41,015 nucleotides of DNA from assembly GCA_028290355.1 (NCBI GenBank), contig JAQGKA010000012.1, forward strand, positions 1-41,015, in the 5' to 3' direction. Within the stretch, counting starts at the first letter, position 1. Every line of letters begins with the position of its first letter. The notes beneath the pieces were generated by a model that was not told where the DNA came from, ran no database searches, and worked only from the letters and a program-made list of their open reading frames with translations. This document shows, in pieces, positions 1 through 8,765 of the stretch. Both the position numbers and the translations under genes were made by a program. Source of the DNA: Tardiphaga sp. (GTDB lineage: Bacteria > Pseudomonadota > Alphaproteobacteria > Rhizobiales > Xanthobacteraceae).

Positions 1-58
1 GCCGAGCATGCCAGCCATCAGACAAGCCATCCTCGACCTTTTCGTGCGGCCTCCACCA

Positions 59-604
59 TTACGATGCACGCACTGTGAGATGCTGCTCGCAGGCCGCCTT
101 CAGCCAAATCTGCCAAAGTAGTGCTAGAGCGTCTTCACCACGTTCCGTACTCGCGCCGTATCGATTGACGACAATCATGTCCAAACGGCCCGAGCCGAGT
201 TGTTCATCGAGGCTTCCGCTGAAGCCCTCCGTCACATGCAGCCGTACGGCCGGAGCTCTGACGCTCAGATCCATGAACAGCAACGGAAGCAGATGGCGCG
301 CCATGCTCGGGAGGACGCCGACATGTACCGTGCCTGCAAGGACGCCGGCGGTTTCCTTCACAACAGTTTGCAACCGGTCCGCCTGGCCTAGCAGCAGCCC
401 GGCCTCGGGCTGCACACGACGGCCGAAGTCGGTCAACACGACACCGCGTCCCGTTCGCTCAAACAGACGGTCCCCCCATTCCGCCTCCAGTTGAGCGAGT
501 TGTCGGCTGACGAGCGATTGTGCGATGTCGAGCGTTTTTGCCGCTCTCGAAAGCGAGCCGAGATTCGCAACAAGCATGAATGTCTCAAGTTGCTTCAGGT
601 TCAT
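59..604 (-). pseudogene. Truncated LysR-family transcriptional regulator
   Basis: The N-terminal winged helix-turn-helix of a LysR-type regulator is clear in residues 1-60 (LKQLETF, SLSRAAKTLDIAQSLVSRQL, LFERTGRG). It is followed by the start of the effector-binding domain (GTVHVGVLPS, then RLDMIVVNRYG). The ORF stops after about 181 residues, whereas LysR proteins usually have about 300, so most of the second effector subdomain is missing. The last 20 or so residues (from LLWQIWL) do not look like LysR sequence, which suggests a frameshift, deletion or insertion junction. The stop lies inside the window, so this is not an edge effect. I chose the ATG at 604 because it begins the conserved MNLKQLETF; a GTG at 613 is also possible. 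It is divergent from the catabolic operon that starts at 933, the usual place for its regulator. A short functional DNA-binding protein cannot be excluded. Confidence 0.75.
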
Positions 605-932
605 AGAAATCACTCTTATCGATATCTGATATCCCAGATCTCACACTTACGCATATCCCAGGAAAACCGCTAGGCTTCTTACCGAGATCGTTATCCGAAG
701 AGCGGGCTGACCCGCCGCGTTTGCTCAACCTGAGCAAGTGCAAAAACTAGGCAGGAAACATGAGCGAACGGACTTTTCGATTCGTCCCCTATAGGAGCGG
801 CTATTCTGCATCTGCCGTCGTATTGGGCCGCGCGCATCACAATTTCCCTGAGCAAGCCCAGCACTCAGCGCCTTCTCAAATTTTGTGCGCCGCAATGAAG
901 CCGTGCGCCGCGCAAAATGGGCCTGCAGCACG
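605..932. promoter_or_regulatory. Divergent intergenic region with GATATC palindrome
   Basis: About 330 bases separate the lysR remnant from the acyl-CoA synthetase gene. Near the lysR start, at 621-633, lies the near-palindrome GATATCTGATATC, followed by AGATCT. This type of dyad is common in LysR-family operators, but the assignment is inference. I see no coding sequence and no convincing sigma-70 promoter for the rightward operon. Confidence 0.35.
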
Positions 933-3041
933 ATGAAAATGCTGACCAGGAATCTCGATCTGTCCGGTCGGACGGATGCCGACCTTCTTAATCCGTCTTC
1001 GGTCGCCGTCATCGGCGCCTCCGACAATCCGAACAAGGTCGGCGGCCGTCCCATCCATTACATGCAGAAATTCGGCTATTCCGGCCGCATACTGCCTATC
1101 AACCCGGCGCGTGAAACCGTCCAGGGCTTGCGGTGCTATGCGAGCCTAGATGAGCTCGATGAAGTTCCGGAAGCCGCCATCATCGCCGTTGCGGGGGAGG
1201 ATGCGTGCGAAGCGGTGCGACGCTGCGCCCGGTTGGGCGTATCGCTCGCCATCGTCATGGCGTCCGGCTTCGCCGAAATAGGACCCGCTGGGCGGCAGTT
1301 GCAAGATGACCTTGTAAGCTACGCGCGAGCGCATGGAATGCGGTTGGTTGGTCCGAACGCGCAGGGCATCGCGAATTTCTCCAGTGGTGCCGTGTTGAAC
1401 TTCAGCACCATGTTCATGGAAGTACCGCCGCAGGATGGGCCGATCGCCATCGTGAGTCAGAGTGGAGCGGCAAGCGTCATGCCCTATGCGCTGCTGCGTG
1501 AACGCGGGTTCGGCGTGCGGTATTTGGCGGCGACTGGTAACGACGCCGATCTCGGGGTCTCGGAGCTCGTTCGTCAGATCGCTTCCGACGAAGATATCCG
1601 GCTGATTCTCGTCTATGTGGAAGCGGTCTCGAACCCTGACATGCTTTCCGAAGCCGCGAGAATTGCTCACCAAAGAGGCGCGCATCTCGTTCTGCTGAAG
1701 GGCGGCAGTAGCCAGCGGGGCGCAGCGGCAGCCGCTTCCCATACCGGCGCGATGGTCGGCGAGGACGGCGCCCTGGATGCCTTCCTGCAGCGTCATGGAA
1801 TATGGCGTGCGCATGATGTCCACGAAATGATCAATGCGACGTCGCTGTATCTCGGCGGCTTTCCGCCTCAGCAAGGTCGGACGGTCGTGATGAGCCACAG
1901 CGGAGCAGTCGGTGTCTTGTGTGCAGATGCCGCCGAACGCGCGGGCCTGCCTTTGACCAACCTGTCCGAGCCGACGCTCGCGGCTCTTAAAGAGATCATC
2001 CCGAGCTTTGCCAGCGCCGCAAACCCGCTCGATGTGACCGCCTCACTTCTCGGCAACAAAACCATGTTTCCGCGCGTGCTGGGCGCGCTCGGAACGGATC
2101 CCGGCGCGGACATGTTCTTGATTGGTGTTCCCGTTGCGGGCCCCGGTTACGACGTGCCGGCCTTGGCACATGATGCCGCCAGGTTCATGAACGAGTCTCG
2201 CAGACCAGTCGTCGTGGCCGCGCCGCAGGCATCCGTTCGCTCGCATTTCGAGGAGCAAGGCGTACCGACGTTCACAAGCGAGACCGATGCGGTCGATGCG
2301 CTCCATCAGTATTCTCGGCAGTGCCGATCGGTCGCCCCGACCAACTCTTCCGGAACGGAGGCGAGCCACGTCCCGCATTATGGCCTCCTCGACGAAGCGG
2401 ACAGCTTGGCGCTGCTGGCCAAGTTCGGAATTCCCGTCGTCGGACACGCCGTTTGCAACGATGCAGATCAAGCCGCAGCGGCCGCGGTCGAACTTGGCGA
2501 ACGGGTTGTGATCAAGGGGTGCGCCGCACAGGTGCCCCACAAGAGCGAACACGGCCTTGTGCGGGTCGGGGTGCGTGGGGCGGAAGCCGTCAAGCTCGCA
2601 GCGGCCGAGTGTCTCGCGACACTCACCGAACTCAACGTCGAAGGTGGGCGCGTCATCGTGGCGCGCATGGCTAAAGGCATTCACGAATTCATGCTTGGTG
2701 CCGCGGTCGATCCCGTATTCGGGCCCCTCGTCATGATCGGGGAGGGCGGAACGCTGGTCGAAATGCGCCACGATATCGTCTCGCTCCTCGCTCCGTTCAC
2801 AGTCGAGGAAGCACTGGAAGCGATTGCCAAGCTCCGGATCGCGCCCGTTCTGAAGGGCTTCCGCGGCCAGCCAGCGCTCGATGCCAAGTCACTTGCCGAG
2901 GCCGCGACACGTCTCGGCGAATTTGCAATTGCGTACCGCAACACGCTGGTATCGGTCGATATGAACCCGGTCATGGTCATGCCGGAAGGCGATGGCGTCG
3001 TCGTCGTCGATGCCGTCCTCCAGTTCGGGGGAAAGGCATGA
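933..3041 (+). CDS. ADP-forming acyl-CoA synthetase (fused alpha-beta type)
   Basis: This is an acid:CoA ligase of the ADP-forming (NDP-forming acetyl-CoA synthetase) family, which activates a carboxylic acid to its CoA thioester in the cytoplasm. The order is a CoA-binding Rossmann domain (LLNPSSVAVIGAS near residue 20), the succinyl-CoA-ligase-like domain with SQSGAASVM and the SHTGAMVGEDGA segment that carries the family's phospho-histidine, then a C-terminal ATP-grasp domain (MIGEGGTLVEMRHD). At 702 residues it has the usual length of the fused form. The ORF can extend to a GTG at 885, but the extra residues are arginine-rich and unconserved, so I take the ATG at 933; 939 is an alternative. 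The stop overlaps the next start as ATGA, showing translational coupling. The substrate is unknown. FerA-like phenylpropanoid-CoA synthetases belong to this family and would fit the neighbouring crotonases and aldehyde dehydrogenase. Confidence 0.88.
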   Translation: MKMLTRNLDLSGRTDADLLNPSSVAVIGASDNPNKVGGRPIHYMQKFGYSGRILPINPARETVQGLRCYASLDELDEVPEAAIIAVAGEDACEAVRRCARLGVSLAIVMASGFAEIGPAGRQLQDDLVSYARAHGMRLVGPNAQGIANFSSGAVLNFSTMFMEVPPQDGPIAIVSQSGAASVMPYALLRERGFGVRYLAATGNDADLGVSELVRQIASDEDIRLILVYVEAVSNPDMLSEAARIAHQRGAHLVLLKGGSSQRGAAAAASHTGAMVGEDGALDAFLQRHGIWRAHDVHEMINATSLYLGGFPPQQGRTVVMSHSGAVGVLCADAAERAGLPLTNLSEPTLAALKEIIPSFASAANPLDVTASLLGNKTMFPRVLGALGTDPGADMFLIGVPVAGPGYDVPALAHDAARFMNESRRPVVVAAPQASVRSHFEEQGVPTFTSETDAVDALHQYSRQCRSVAPTNSSGTEASHVPHYGLLDEADSLALLAKFGIPVVGHAVCNDADQAAAAAVELGERVVIKGCAAQVPHKSEHGLVRVGVRGAEAVKLAAAECLATLTELNVEGGRVIVARMAKGIHEFMLGAAVDPVFGPLVMIGEGGTLVEMRHDIVSLLAPFTVEEALEAIAKLRIAPVLKGFRGQPALDAKSLAEAATRLGEFAIAYRNTLVSVDMNPVMVMPEGDGVVVVDAVLQFGGKA

Positions 3042-3811
3042 GCGACCTCGTTCTCGTTAAAATGGACGGCGACGTCGCGCTTGTGACACTGAACCGTCCC
3101 GAGAGCATGAACGCGGTCAATCATGGGCTGCGTCAGGCGTTGATCGAAGTGCTCGGGAGGCTGAACGTCGACCCCACCGTGCGCGCGGTCGTGCTGTCAG
3201 GCGCAGGCGATCGCGCATTCTGCGCGGGTCAGGACTTGGCGGAGGCGGCGGGTGTGACGCCTGAGGGCATAGCCCCCTGGTTGAATGACCAGGCGGCCAT
3301 GTACCAGGCTGTCCGCAACCTCGACAAGCCTTGTGTCGCGGCATTGCGCGGCGTCGCCGCCGGCGCAGGCTTCCAAATCGCGCTCTGCGCTGACTGGCGC
3401 ATTGCCAACCCGGACACCCGCATCGGTCAGCCGGAAGTGAAGGCGGGCCTCGCGAGCATCGTCGGCTCCTGGCTGATGACGCTCCATGTCGGAATGACGC
3501 ACAACGTTCAGCTCTCCCTCTCGGGAGACCTGATCAATGGCCGCCGTGGCTATGAAATCGGCCTCATCACGGAGTTGACCGACGGAGACGTCCTGGCCGC
3601 AGCGTTGAGCCGCGCGAAAGAACTGGCCAAGCGCCCGCCGAATGCCGTGCGGCTTTCGAAACAACGCTTCCGGGCGCTGACGCAGGCGGGTTTCGACGAA
3701 GCCCGAGCCGCTGGCGTTCAGGCGCAGATGGAATGTTACGCAAATGGCGAGCCGCAGGCGGCCATGGGTGCGTTCCTTACTTCACGCACTTCAAAAGGAA
3801 AGACCACATGA
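3038..3811 (+). CDS. Enoyl-CoA hydratase/isomerase family protein (crotonase 1)
   Basis: A 257-residue crotonase-fold enzyme acting on a CoA thioester. The oxyanion-hole segments are present (AFCAGQDL near residue 62; GVAAGAGFQIAL near residue 105). Of the two catalytic glutamates of classical hydratases, the second is kept (GQPEVKAGL) but the first is replaced by Gln in GFQIAL, so chemistry other than simple hydration is possible, for example isomerisation or hydratase-lyase. A Shine-Dalgarno-like GGGGGAAAGG precedes the start. The gene overlaps the synthetase upstream and the aldehyde dehydrogenase downstream by 4 bases each, so the three are one translationally coupled unit. I infer that it acts on the CoA ester made by the preceding synthetase and may yield the aldehyde taken by the next enzyme. 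Confidence 0.85.
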   Translation: MSDLVLVKMDGDVALVTLNRPESMNAVNHGLRQALIEVLGRLNVDPTVRAVVLSGAGDRAFCAGQDLAEAAGVTPEGIAPWLNDQAAMYQAVRNLDKPCVAALRGVAAGAGFQIALCADWRIANPDTRIGQPEVKAGLASIVGSWLMTLHVGMTHNVQLSLSGDLINGRRGYEIGLITELTDGDVLAAALSRAKELAKRPPNAVRLSKQRFRALTQAGFDEARAAGVQAQMECYANGEPQAAMGAFLTSRTSKGKTT

Positions 3812-5238
3812 TCAATCACGACCGCCACCTCATCGATGGAGAATGGCGCGCCACGCCCGCTGTAGCGCACACCATCGTTCGGGATTCGGCGACCGAAGAA
3901 GCTGTCGCGAAGGTATCGCATGGCGGCCCGGCGGACATCGCTGCCGCGGTAAAAGCCGCACGCTCGGCCTTCGTTCCTTGGTCTTCTACGCCAGTTGCCG
4001 AACGTGCCGCGTTCATCCGCGCCATCGCCGACCAACTGGAGCAGCGCACGGAGGAGATGACCTCGAGCGTGACGGCAGAAGTCGGAATGCCGCTCAAGCT
4101 CAGCCGTCGCATCCAGATCCAGGCGCCGATCGCGGCCTGGCGCACGACGGCCGATGCCGCGGGCGATGCCTTAGCCGATGCTCGTCTCGGCAACTCGATC
4201 GTCACCAAGGCAGCCGTCGGGGTCGTCGCGGCCATTACGCCGTGGAATTATCCGTTGCATCAGATCACGGGCAAGCTGGCCGCCGCGCTGGCGGCGGGTT
4301 GTTGCGTGGTTCTGAAGCCGTCCGAATTGGCACCGAGCGTTGCTCAGGCTCTCGGCGAAGCGATCATCGCATCGGGGCTTCCGAAGGGCGTCGTGAACAT
4401 CGTGTTCGGAGACGGAGCCACGGGCGAGGCGCTTGTCGCGCACCCGGACGTCGACATGGTTTCGTTCACAGGTTCGACTGCGGTGGGGCGGCGCATCGCC
4501 TCGGCGGCCGGCCAAGCGCTGAAGCGCGTGGCATTGGAATTGGGCGGGAAGTCCGCCAGCATCGCGCTTCGCGGCGCCGACCCGGCGATCGTCGCGCGCC
4601 ATGCGGTGTCGTCCTGTCTGCTGAATTCCGGTCAGACCTGTAGTGCGATCACAAGGCTCGTCGTTCCGCAGGAAGAATATGACGTCTATCGCGGATTGCT
4701 CAAAACGGCGGTCGAAAAGATGCGTGTCGGCGATCCCCGCGATTCCGACACCCGCGTTGGCCCACTGGTCTCTGCGGAACAGAAGAAGCGCGTAGAAGCG
4801 TTCATCTCTGAAGCCTTGGAGCAGAAATTTGACGTCATCAGTGTCGGTGGCGACGATGCGGCCCCGACGAAGGGTTTCTACGTCGAGCCTGCCATCTTCG
4901 GACGCGTGCCGATCGCTTCCCGACTGGCGCAGGAGGAAGTTTTCGGTCCCGTTCTGACGGTGCAGACCTACTCGACCGACGAGGAAGCCGTCGAAATCGC
5001 TAACGGTACACCCTACGGGTTGGCCGGCGCCGTCTGGGGAGCCTCCGCCGAACAAGCTCAATCCGTCGCCCAGCGCATGCGCGCCGGGCAGATCGACGTG
5101 AACGGCGCTCCGTACAACGCGGCGGCGCCATTCGGAGGATTCGGCTCGTCTGGAATCGGCCGCGAAGGCGGCGGATACGGCATCGAAGAATTCATCGAAC
5201 TGCGATCCATCCAGATTCCCGCTGCGGCCGCAAGCTGA
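3808..5238 (+). CDS. NAD(P)-dependent aldehyde dehydrogenase
   Basis: A 476-residue ALDH-superfamily enzyme oxidising an aldehyde to an acid. Visible signatures are TPWNYPLHQITGK (the Asn that stabilises the thiohemiacetal), FTGSTAVGR in the cofactor fold, LELGGKSA with the general-base Glu, and the catalytic Cys in NSGQTCSAITR. EEVFGPVLTV and PFGGFGSSGIGREGG near the C-terminus are also typical. The ORF track starts at 3733, but the ATG at 3808 gives a family-like N-terminus (INHDRHLIDGEW) and an ATGA overlap with the crotonase stop. Coupled to an acyl-CoA synthetase and a crotonase, it may oxidise an aldehyde released by a hydratase-lyase step, as vanillin-type dehydrogenases do in ferulate or coumarate catabolism. 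That role is inferred. Confidence 0.92.
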   Translation: MINHDRHLIDGEWRATPAVAHTIVRDSATEEAVAKVSHGGPADIAAAVKAARSAFVPWSSTPVAERAAFIRAIADQLEQRTEEMTSSVTAEVGMPLKLSRRIQIQAPIAAWRTTADAAGDALADARLGNSIVTKAAVGVVAAITPWNYPLHQITGKLAAALAAGCCVVLKPSELAPSVAQALGEAIIASGLPKGVVNIVFGDGATGEALVAHPDVDMVSFTGSTAVGRRIASAAGQALKRVALELGGKSASIALRGADPAIVARHAVSSCLLNSGQTCSAITRLVVPQEEYDVYRGLLKTAVEKMRVGDPRDSDTRVGPLVSAEQKKRVEAFISEALEQKFDVISVGGDDAAPTKGFYVEPAIFGRVPIASRLAQEEVFGPVLTVQTYSTDEEAVEIANGTPYGLAGAVWGASAEQAQSVAQRMRAGQIDVNGAPYNAAAPFGGFGSSGIGREGGGYGIEEFIELRSIQIPAAAAS

Positions 5239-5255
5239 CGCTCAAAGGAAAGTAC

Positions 5256-6074
5256 ATGTACCAACAACTCGAAATTACCCGCGCGGGCGCCGGCGACCAG
5301 GTGGCGATCGTCTGGTTCAACCGTCCCGACAAGATGAACGCACTGACGAAAGTCATGGAGGCGGAGCTTCGCAGCGCGTTCGCGAGCCTCGACCGGGACG
5401 ATTCAGTGCGGGCTATCGTGCTGACCGGTAAAGGCCGCGCCTTCTGTGCCGGCATGGACATCGCCGAACTCGAAAATCTTCCTCCGGGCGACATCCGCGA
5501 CGCGGACTGGATGCGTCCGTATGACATGAACCGACGCGCCGACTATCAGAGCCGATATTCGTACTTCCCAGCGATACGGAAGCCCATCATCAGCGCGATC
5601 AACGGCGCAGCGGCCGGTCTCGGCCTGGTGTTTGCCCTGTATTCCGACATTCGCTTCGCAAGCGACAAGGCGGTCTTTTCGACGGCGTTTTCCAAACGCG
5701 GGCTGATCGCCGAGCACGGGATCGCGTGGATGCTGCCAAGAGTCGTAGGCCCGGGGTTCGCAGCGGATCTTCTGTTCTCTGCTCGAAAGGTGAATGCCGA
5801 GGAAGCCCTGTCGATGGGTCTCGTCGAGCGCCTTATGCCCGCCGAGACGCTCATCGAGCGCACAATCGAATACGCCAACGATCTCGCTGCCAACGTCTCG
5901 CCGCGGTCGATCAAGGTCATCAAGCAACAGCTGTGCGAGGTGCCGTTCCAAACATTGAGCGAAGCGATCTCCCTGGCCAACCGCGAGATGTTCGACAGCA
6001 TTCAGAGCGACGATTTCAAGGAAGGCGTGGCGCACTTTGTCGAACGCCGGCAGGCGCAATTCACCGGCAAGTAG
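5256..6074 (+). CDS. Enoyl-CoA hydratase/isomerase family protein (crotonase 2)
   Basis: A 272-residue crotonase-fold protein with FNRPDKMNALT, the oxyanion segment AFCAGMDIAEL and GAAAGLGLVFALYSD. Both glutamates that perform syn-hydration in classical enoyl-CoA hydratases are absent: the first position lies in GLVFAL, and the second region reads FSKRGLIAEHG, where only a displaced Glu could act. A subgroup with RGLIAEHG exists in the superfamily, so this is probably a working enzyme of different specificity (isomerase, lyase or thioesterase) and not a dead one. AAAGGAAAG 5 bases upstream is a good ribosome-binding site, and the gap from the aldehyde dehydrogenase is 17 bases, so it is in the same operon. 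Confidence 0.82.
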   Translation: MYQQLEITRAGAGDQVAIVWFNRPDKMNALTKVMEAELRSAFASLDRDDSVRAIVLTGKGRAFCAGMDIAELENLPPGDIRDADWMRPYDMNRRADYQSRYSYFPAIRKPIISAINGAAAGLGLVFALYSDIRFASDKAVFSTAFSKRGLIAEHGIAWMLPRVVGPGFAADLLFSARKVNAEEALSMGLVERLMPAETLIERTIEYANDLAANVSPRSIKVIKQQLCEVPFQTLSEAISLANREMFDSIQSDDFKEGVAHFVERRQAQFTGK

Positions 6075-6165
6075 ATTTTACAAAGGTAAACGAAGCGCGA
6101 GATTTCGCGCGCTTCGTTCGATAAATGGCCACCAGAGCCTTACTCGATCAGAGGATACGATCAAG

Positions 6166-7485
6166 ATGACTATCGATATTGCTGTCGCGAACGGAATTGA
6201 TGGCTCGCGGGCTCAGACAGGCGATGCCGTCTTCAAAAAGATTGCGTGGCGATTCATGCCGCTGCTGTTCATCTGCTACGTGGTCGCATATCTGGACCGG
6301 GTGAATGTCGGCTTTGCGAAACTGACAATGTTGAGCGATCTCGGCTTCAGCGACGCCGCGTATGGCGTCGGAGCAGGCATCTTCTTCATCGGCTACTTCA
6401 TGGCCGAAGTACCGAGCAATCTGATCTTGCACCGGGTGGGAGCCCGCCGTTGGATCGCCCGTATCATGATCACCTGGGCCGTCGTGTCGGCATCGATGGC
6501 CCTGACACAATCGACCACCGTCTTCTACATCCTGAGGTTCTTGCTGGGTGTCGCGGAAGCGGGGTTTCTACCGGGAATTCTGCTCTATTTAAGCCAGTGG
6601 TTCCCTGCGCATCGTCGGGGCAAGATGGTCGCGATTCTGATGGCAGGAAATCCGGTGTCCGGAATTATCGGCGGACCCGTATCCGGCTACATCCTGCACT
6701 CCATGAATGGAGTGCAGGGGCTCGCGGCGTGGCAATGGCTGTTCATACTTGAAGCAATTCCGGCGGCGATCCTCGGCGTTGTCGTCCTGTACTTCCTGAC
6801 GGACAAGGTGGGCGAGGCGCGTTGGCTGCATGATGACGAAAGAACTGTGGCAGTAGCCGAGCTCGAGGCAGATGCCGTCAACATAACGCATAGTTCTGTT
6901 CGATATGGTCTCACCGGCGGACGTGTGTGGCTGTTGTGCGTCATACTGTTCTTTATTGTGATGGGCACCAGCACTATCGGATTCTTCCAGCCGACCATCA
7001 TCAAGAGCGCTGGCATATCGGATCCTTTGACGATCGGGCTTTTGACGATCATCCCCTACGTTGCTGCACTGTTTGGCATGTTCTGGGCGGCACGCAGTTC
7101 GGACCGTCAGCGCGAGCGCCGCTGGCATGTCATCATTCCCGTCTTGATCGCAGTTCCGGGATTTCTTATTTGCGCCGTTTTCGGACAGGGTAGTCCTTTG
7201 CTCTCCATGATCGGCCTCACCATCGCAACGGCCGGCATCATTACTTCGCTACCGATGTTCTGGGCGCTGCCGAGTTCCTTTCTCGGGGGCGCCGGTGCCG
7301 CGGCAGGAATCGCCCTGATCAACTCGACCGGAAATCTCGCCAGTTTCGTCGGGCCATCGCTGATGGGATGGTTGCAGGGGCTCACACAATCGCTGACGTC
7401 GGGTCTGGCCATCGTGGCGATCTGCCTGCTGATCTCGGTGGTGATGATCCTGCTCTGGGTGCCGGCACGTCTCGTCAATCACTAA
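6166..7485 (+). CDS. MFS transporter, anion:cation symporter (ACS) family
   Basis: An inner-membrane carboxylate importer of the major facilitator superfamily, 439 residues, with about 12 hydrophobic segments. The first helix ends with VVAYLDRVNVGFAKL, a signature of the ACS group (phthalate, tartrate, glucarate and 4-hydroxyphenylacetate carriers). GVAEAGFLPGILLYLSQWFP and GGPVSGYIL follow as in that group. The ORF track begins at 6037, overlapping the crotonase, but the ATG at 6166 preceded by GAGGATACGATCAAG gives a normal ACS N-terminus. It probably brings in the organic acid consumed by the operon; the substrate cannot be read from sequence. Confidence 0.88.
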   Translation: MTIDIAVANGIDGSRAQTGDAVFKKIAWRFMPLLFICYVVAYLDRVNVGFAKLTMLSDLGFSDAAYGVGAGIFFIGYFMAEVPSNLILHRVGARRWIARIMITWAVVSASMALTQSTTVFYILRFLLGVAEAGFLPGILLYLSQWFPAHRRGKMVAILMAGNPVSGIIGGPVSGYILHSMNGVQGLAAWQWLFILEAIPAAILGVVVLYFLTDKVGEARWLHDDERTVAVAELEADAVNITHSSVRYGLTGGRVWLLCVILFFIVMGTSTIGFFQPTIIKSAGISDPLTIGLLTIIPYVAALFGMFWAARSSDRQRERRWHVIIPVLIAVPGFLICAVFGQGSPLLSMIGLTIATAGIITSLPMFWALPSSFLGGAGAAAGIALINSTGNLASFVGPSLMGWLQGLTQSLTSGLAIVAICLLISVVMILLWVPARLVNH

Positions 7486-7646
7486 AGGCGCCAGACGTTC
7501 GCTAAGTGTGCTGAGCCTGGAATGGCCCGCTCTGGAGCATTCCGGTCTACGACGTAATCAAATTGAAGGAGTGGGAAAGCGCGACCATATGTGACGGCCA
7601 CAAAAGTCAGCAGAAATAATCAAAAAAGAAATCCGGAGGATAAACC

Positions 7647-8630
7647 ATGTTTGTGAGACCTATTCTGGCGCTTGCGATCGGCGTCGTGGCTTTCATTGGG
7701 GCGGCCATCCCGGCCAATGTCGCCAGAGCGGACAACTACCCATCGAGACCTATCCGACTGATCGTTCCATTCCCGGCTGGCGGGCCAACGGATGTACAGG
7801 CACGGATCGTCGCGCAGGAAATGAGCAAAGCGTTAGGCCAGCAGATCGTCATCGACAATAGAGGCGGCGCGGGCGGAAACATCGCAGCAGAAGCTGCCGC
7901 AAACTCGGCGCCGGACGGCTACACAATCTTCTTTGCAACCGGGGGAACGCACGGCATCAACCCAAATCTCTACAAGAAGATACCATACGACGCGGTAAAG
8001 AGCTTCGATCCGGTCGTCCTCATCTCGACATCGCCCAATATATTTGTTGCAAATCAGAAATTTCCGGCAAGCACAATGGCCGAGCTCATCGAATACGCGA
8101 GAAAAAATCCCGGAATAGTCAACTATGCCACTGCGGGCATCGGCGCGACGACCCATATGGGCGCAGAGCTTCTGCAATCGATGACAGGCATCAAAATGGT
8201 GCACGTGCCGTACCGCGGCGGCGGGCCGGCCATGAACGATCTTCTGGGAGGCCAAATTGAATTGATGGTAGACGGTCTTCCCTCTGCCATGCCGCATATC
8301 AAGGCCGGCAGCATCAAAGCGCTGGGTCTGACCACGTCCACGCGGGCGGCCAGCGCCCCCGAAATACCGACGGTCGCTGAAACTGTGCCCGGCTATGAGA
8401 CGTCCGCTTGGTTTGGCCTGGTCGTGCCGAAAGGCACTCCGAAAGAAGTGATCGACAAGCTCAACACAATTGCAAACGCTGCCTTGAAAACTGATCTGGT
8501 AAAAACTCGTTACGCCGAACTCGGTGCTGATCCCGTCGGCGGATCAGCACAGGATCTGGAACGTCAGATCACGTCCGAGCTCGCAAAATGGGCCGAAGTG
8601 GTGAAGGCCACCGGAGCCCACGTCGATTAG
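7647..8630 (+). CDS. TctC/Bug-family periplasmic carboxylate-binding protein
   Basis: A 327-residue extracytoplasmic receptor of the tripartite tricarboxylate transporter (TTT) family. A signal peptide covers about residues 1-28 with a likely cut after VARA. The mature start YPSRPIRLIVPFPAGGPTD is the Bug-family hallmark, and GYTIFFATGG, VHVPYRGGGPAMNDLLGGQI and AWFGLVVPKGTP follow in the usual order. CCGGAGGATAAACC before the ATG is a strong ribosome-binding site. No tctA or tctB membrane gene is in the window, so it is an orphan receptor, as is common in Bordetella and bradyrhizobia. It may share a remote TctAB, or act as a ligand sensor. Confidence 0.92.
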   Translation: MFVRPILALAIGVVAFIGAAIPANVARADNYPSRPIRLIVPFPAGGPTDVQARIVAQEMSKALGQQIVIDNRGGAGGNIAAEAAANSAPDGYTIFFATGGTHGINPNLYKKIPYDAVKSFDPVVLISTSPNIFVANQKFPASTMAELIEYARKNPGIVNYATAGIGATTHMGAELLQSMTGIKMVHVPYRGGGPAMNDLLGGQIELMVDGLPSAMPHIKAGSIKALGLTTSTRAASAPEIPTVAETVPGYETSAWFGLVVPKGTPKEVIDKLNTIANAALKTDLVKTRYAELGADPVGGSAQDLERQITSELAKWAEVVKATGAHVD

Positions 8631-8765
8631 TGCAGTTTTCGTGTACCAGGATAGGAGCGAAGTTTGAGCGAGCCACTGTCAATTCTGGCCCTCCGCCGTG
8701 CAAGCGTTCGCTCAACGATCTGTCCGCATGACGTGTCCAGGGGAAGCAACAACGAAGGGTAAAAA

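Noticed and set aside
7516-7550. Inverted repeat GGAATG...CATTCC after the MFS gene as terminator
   Set aside because: The loop is long, the stem is short and no T-tract follows; not convincing.
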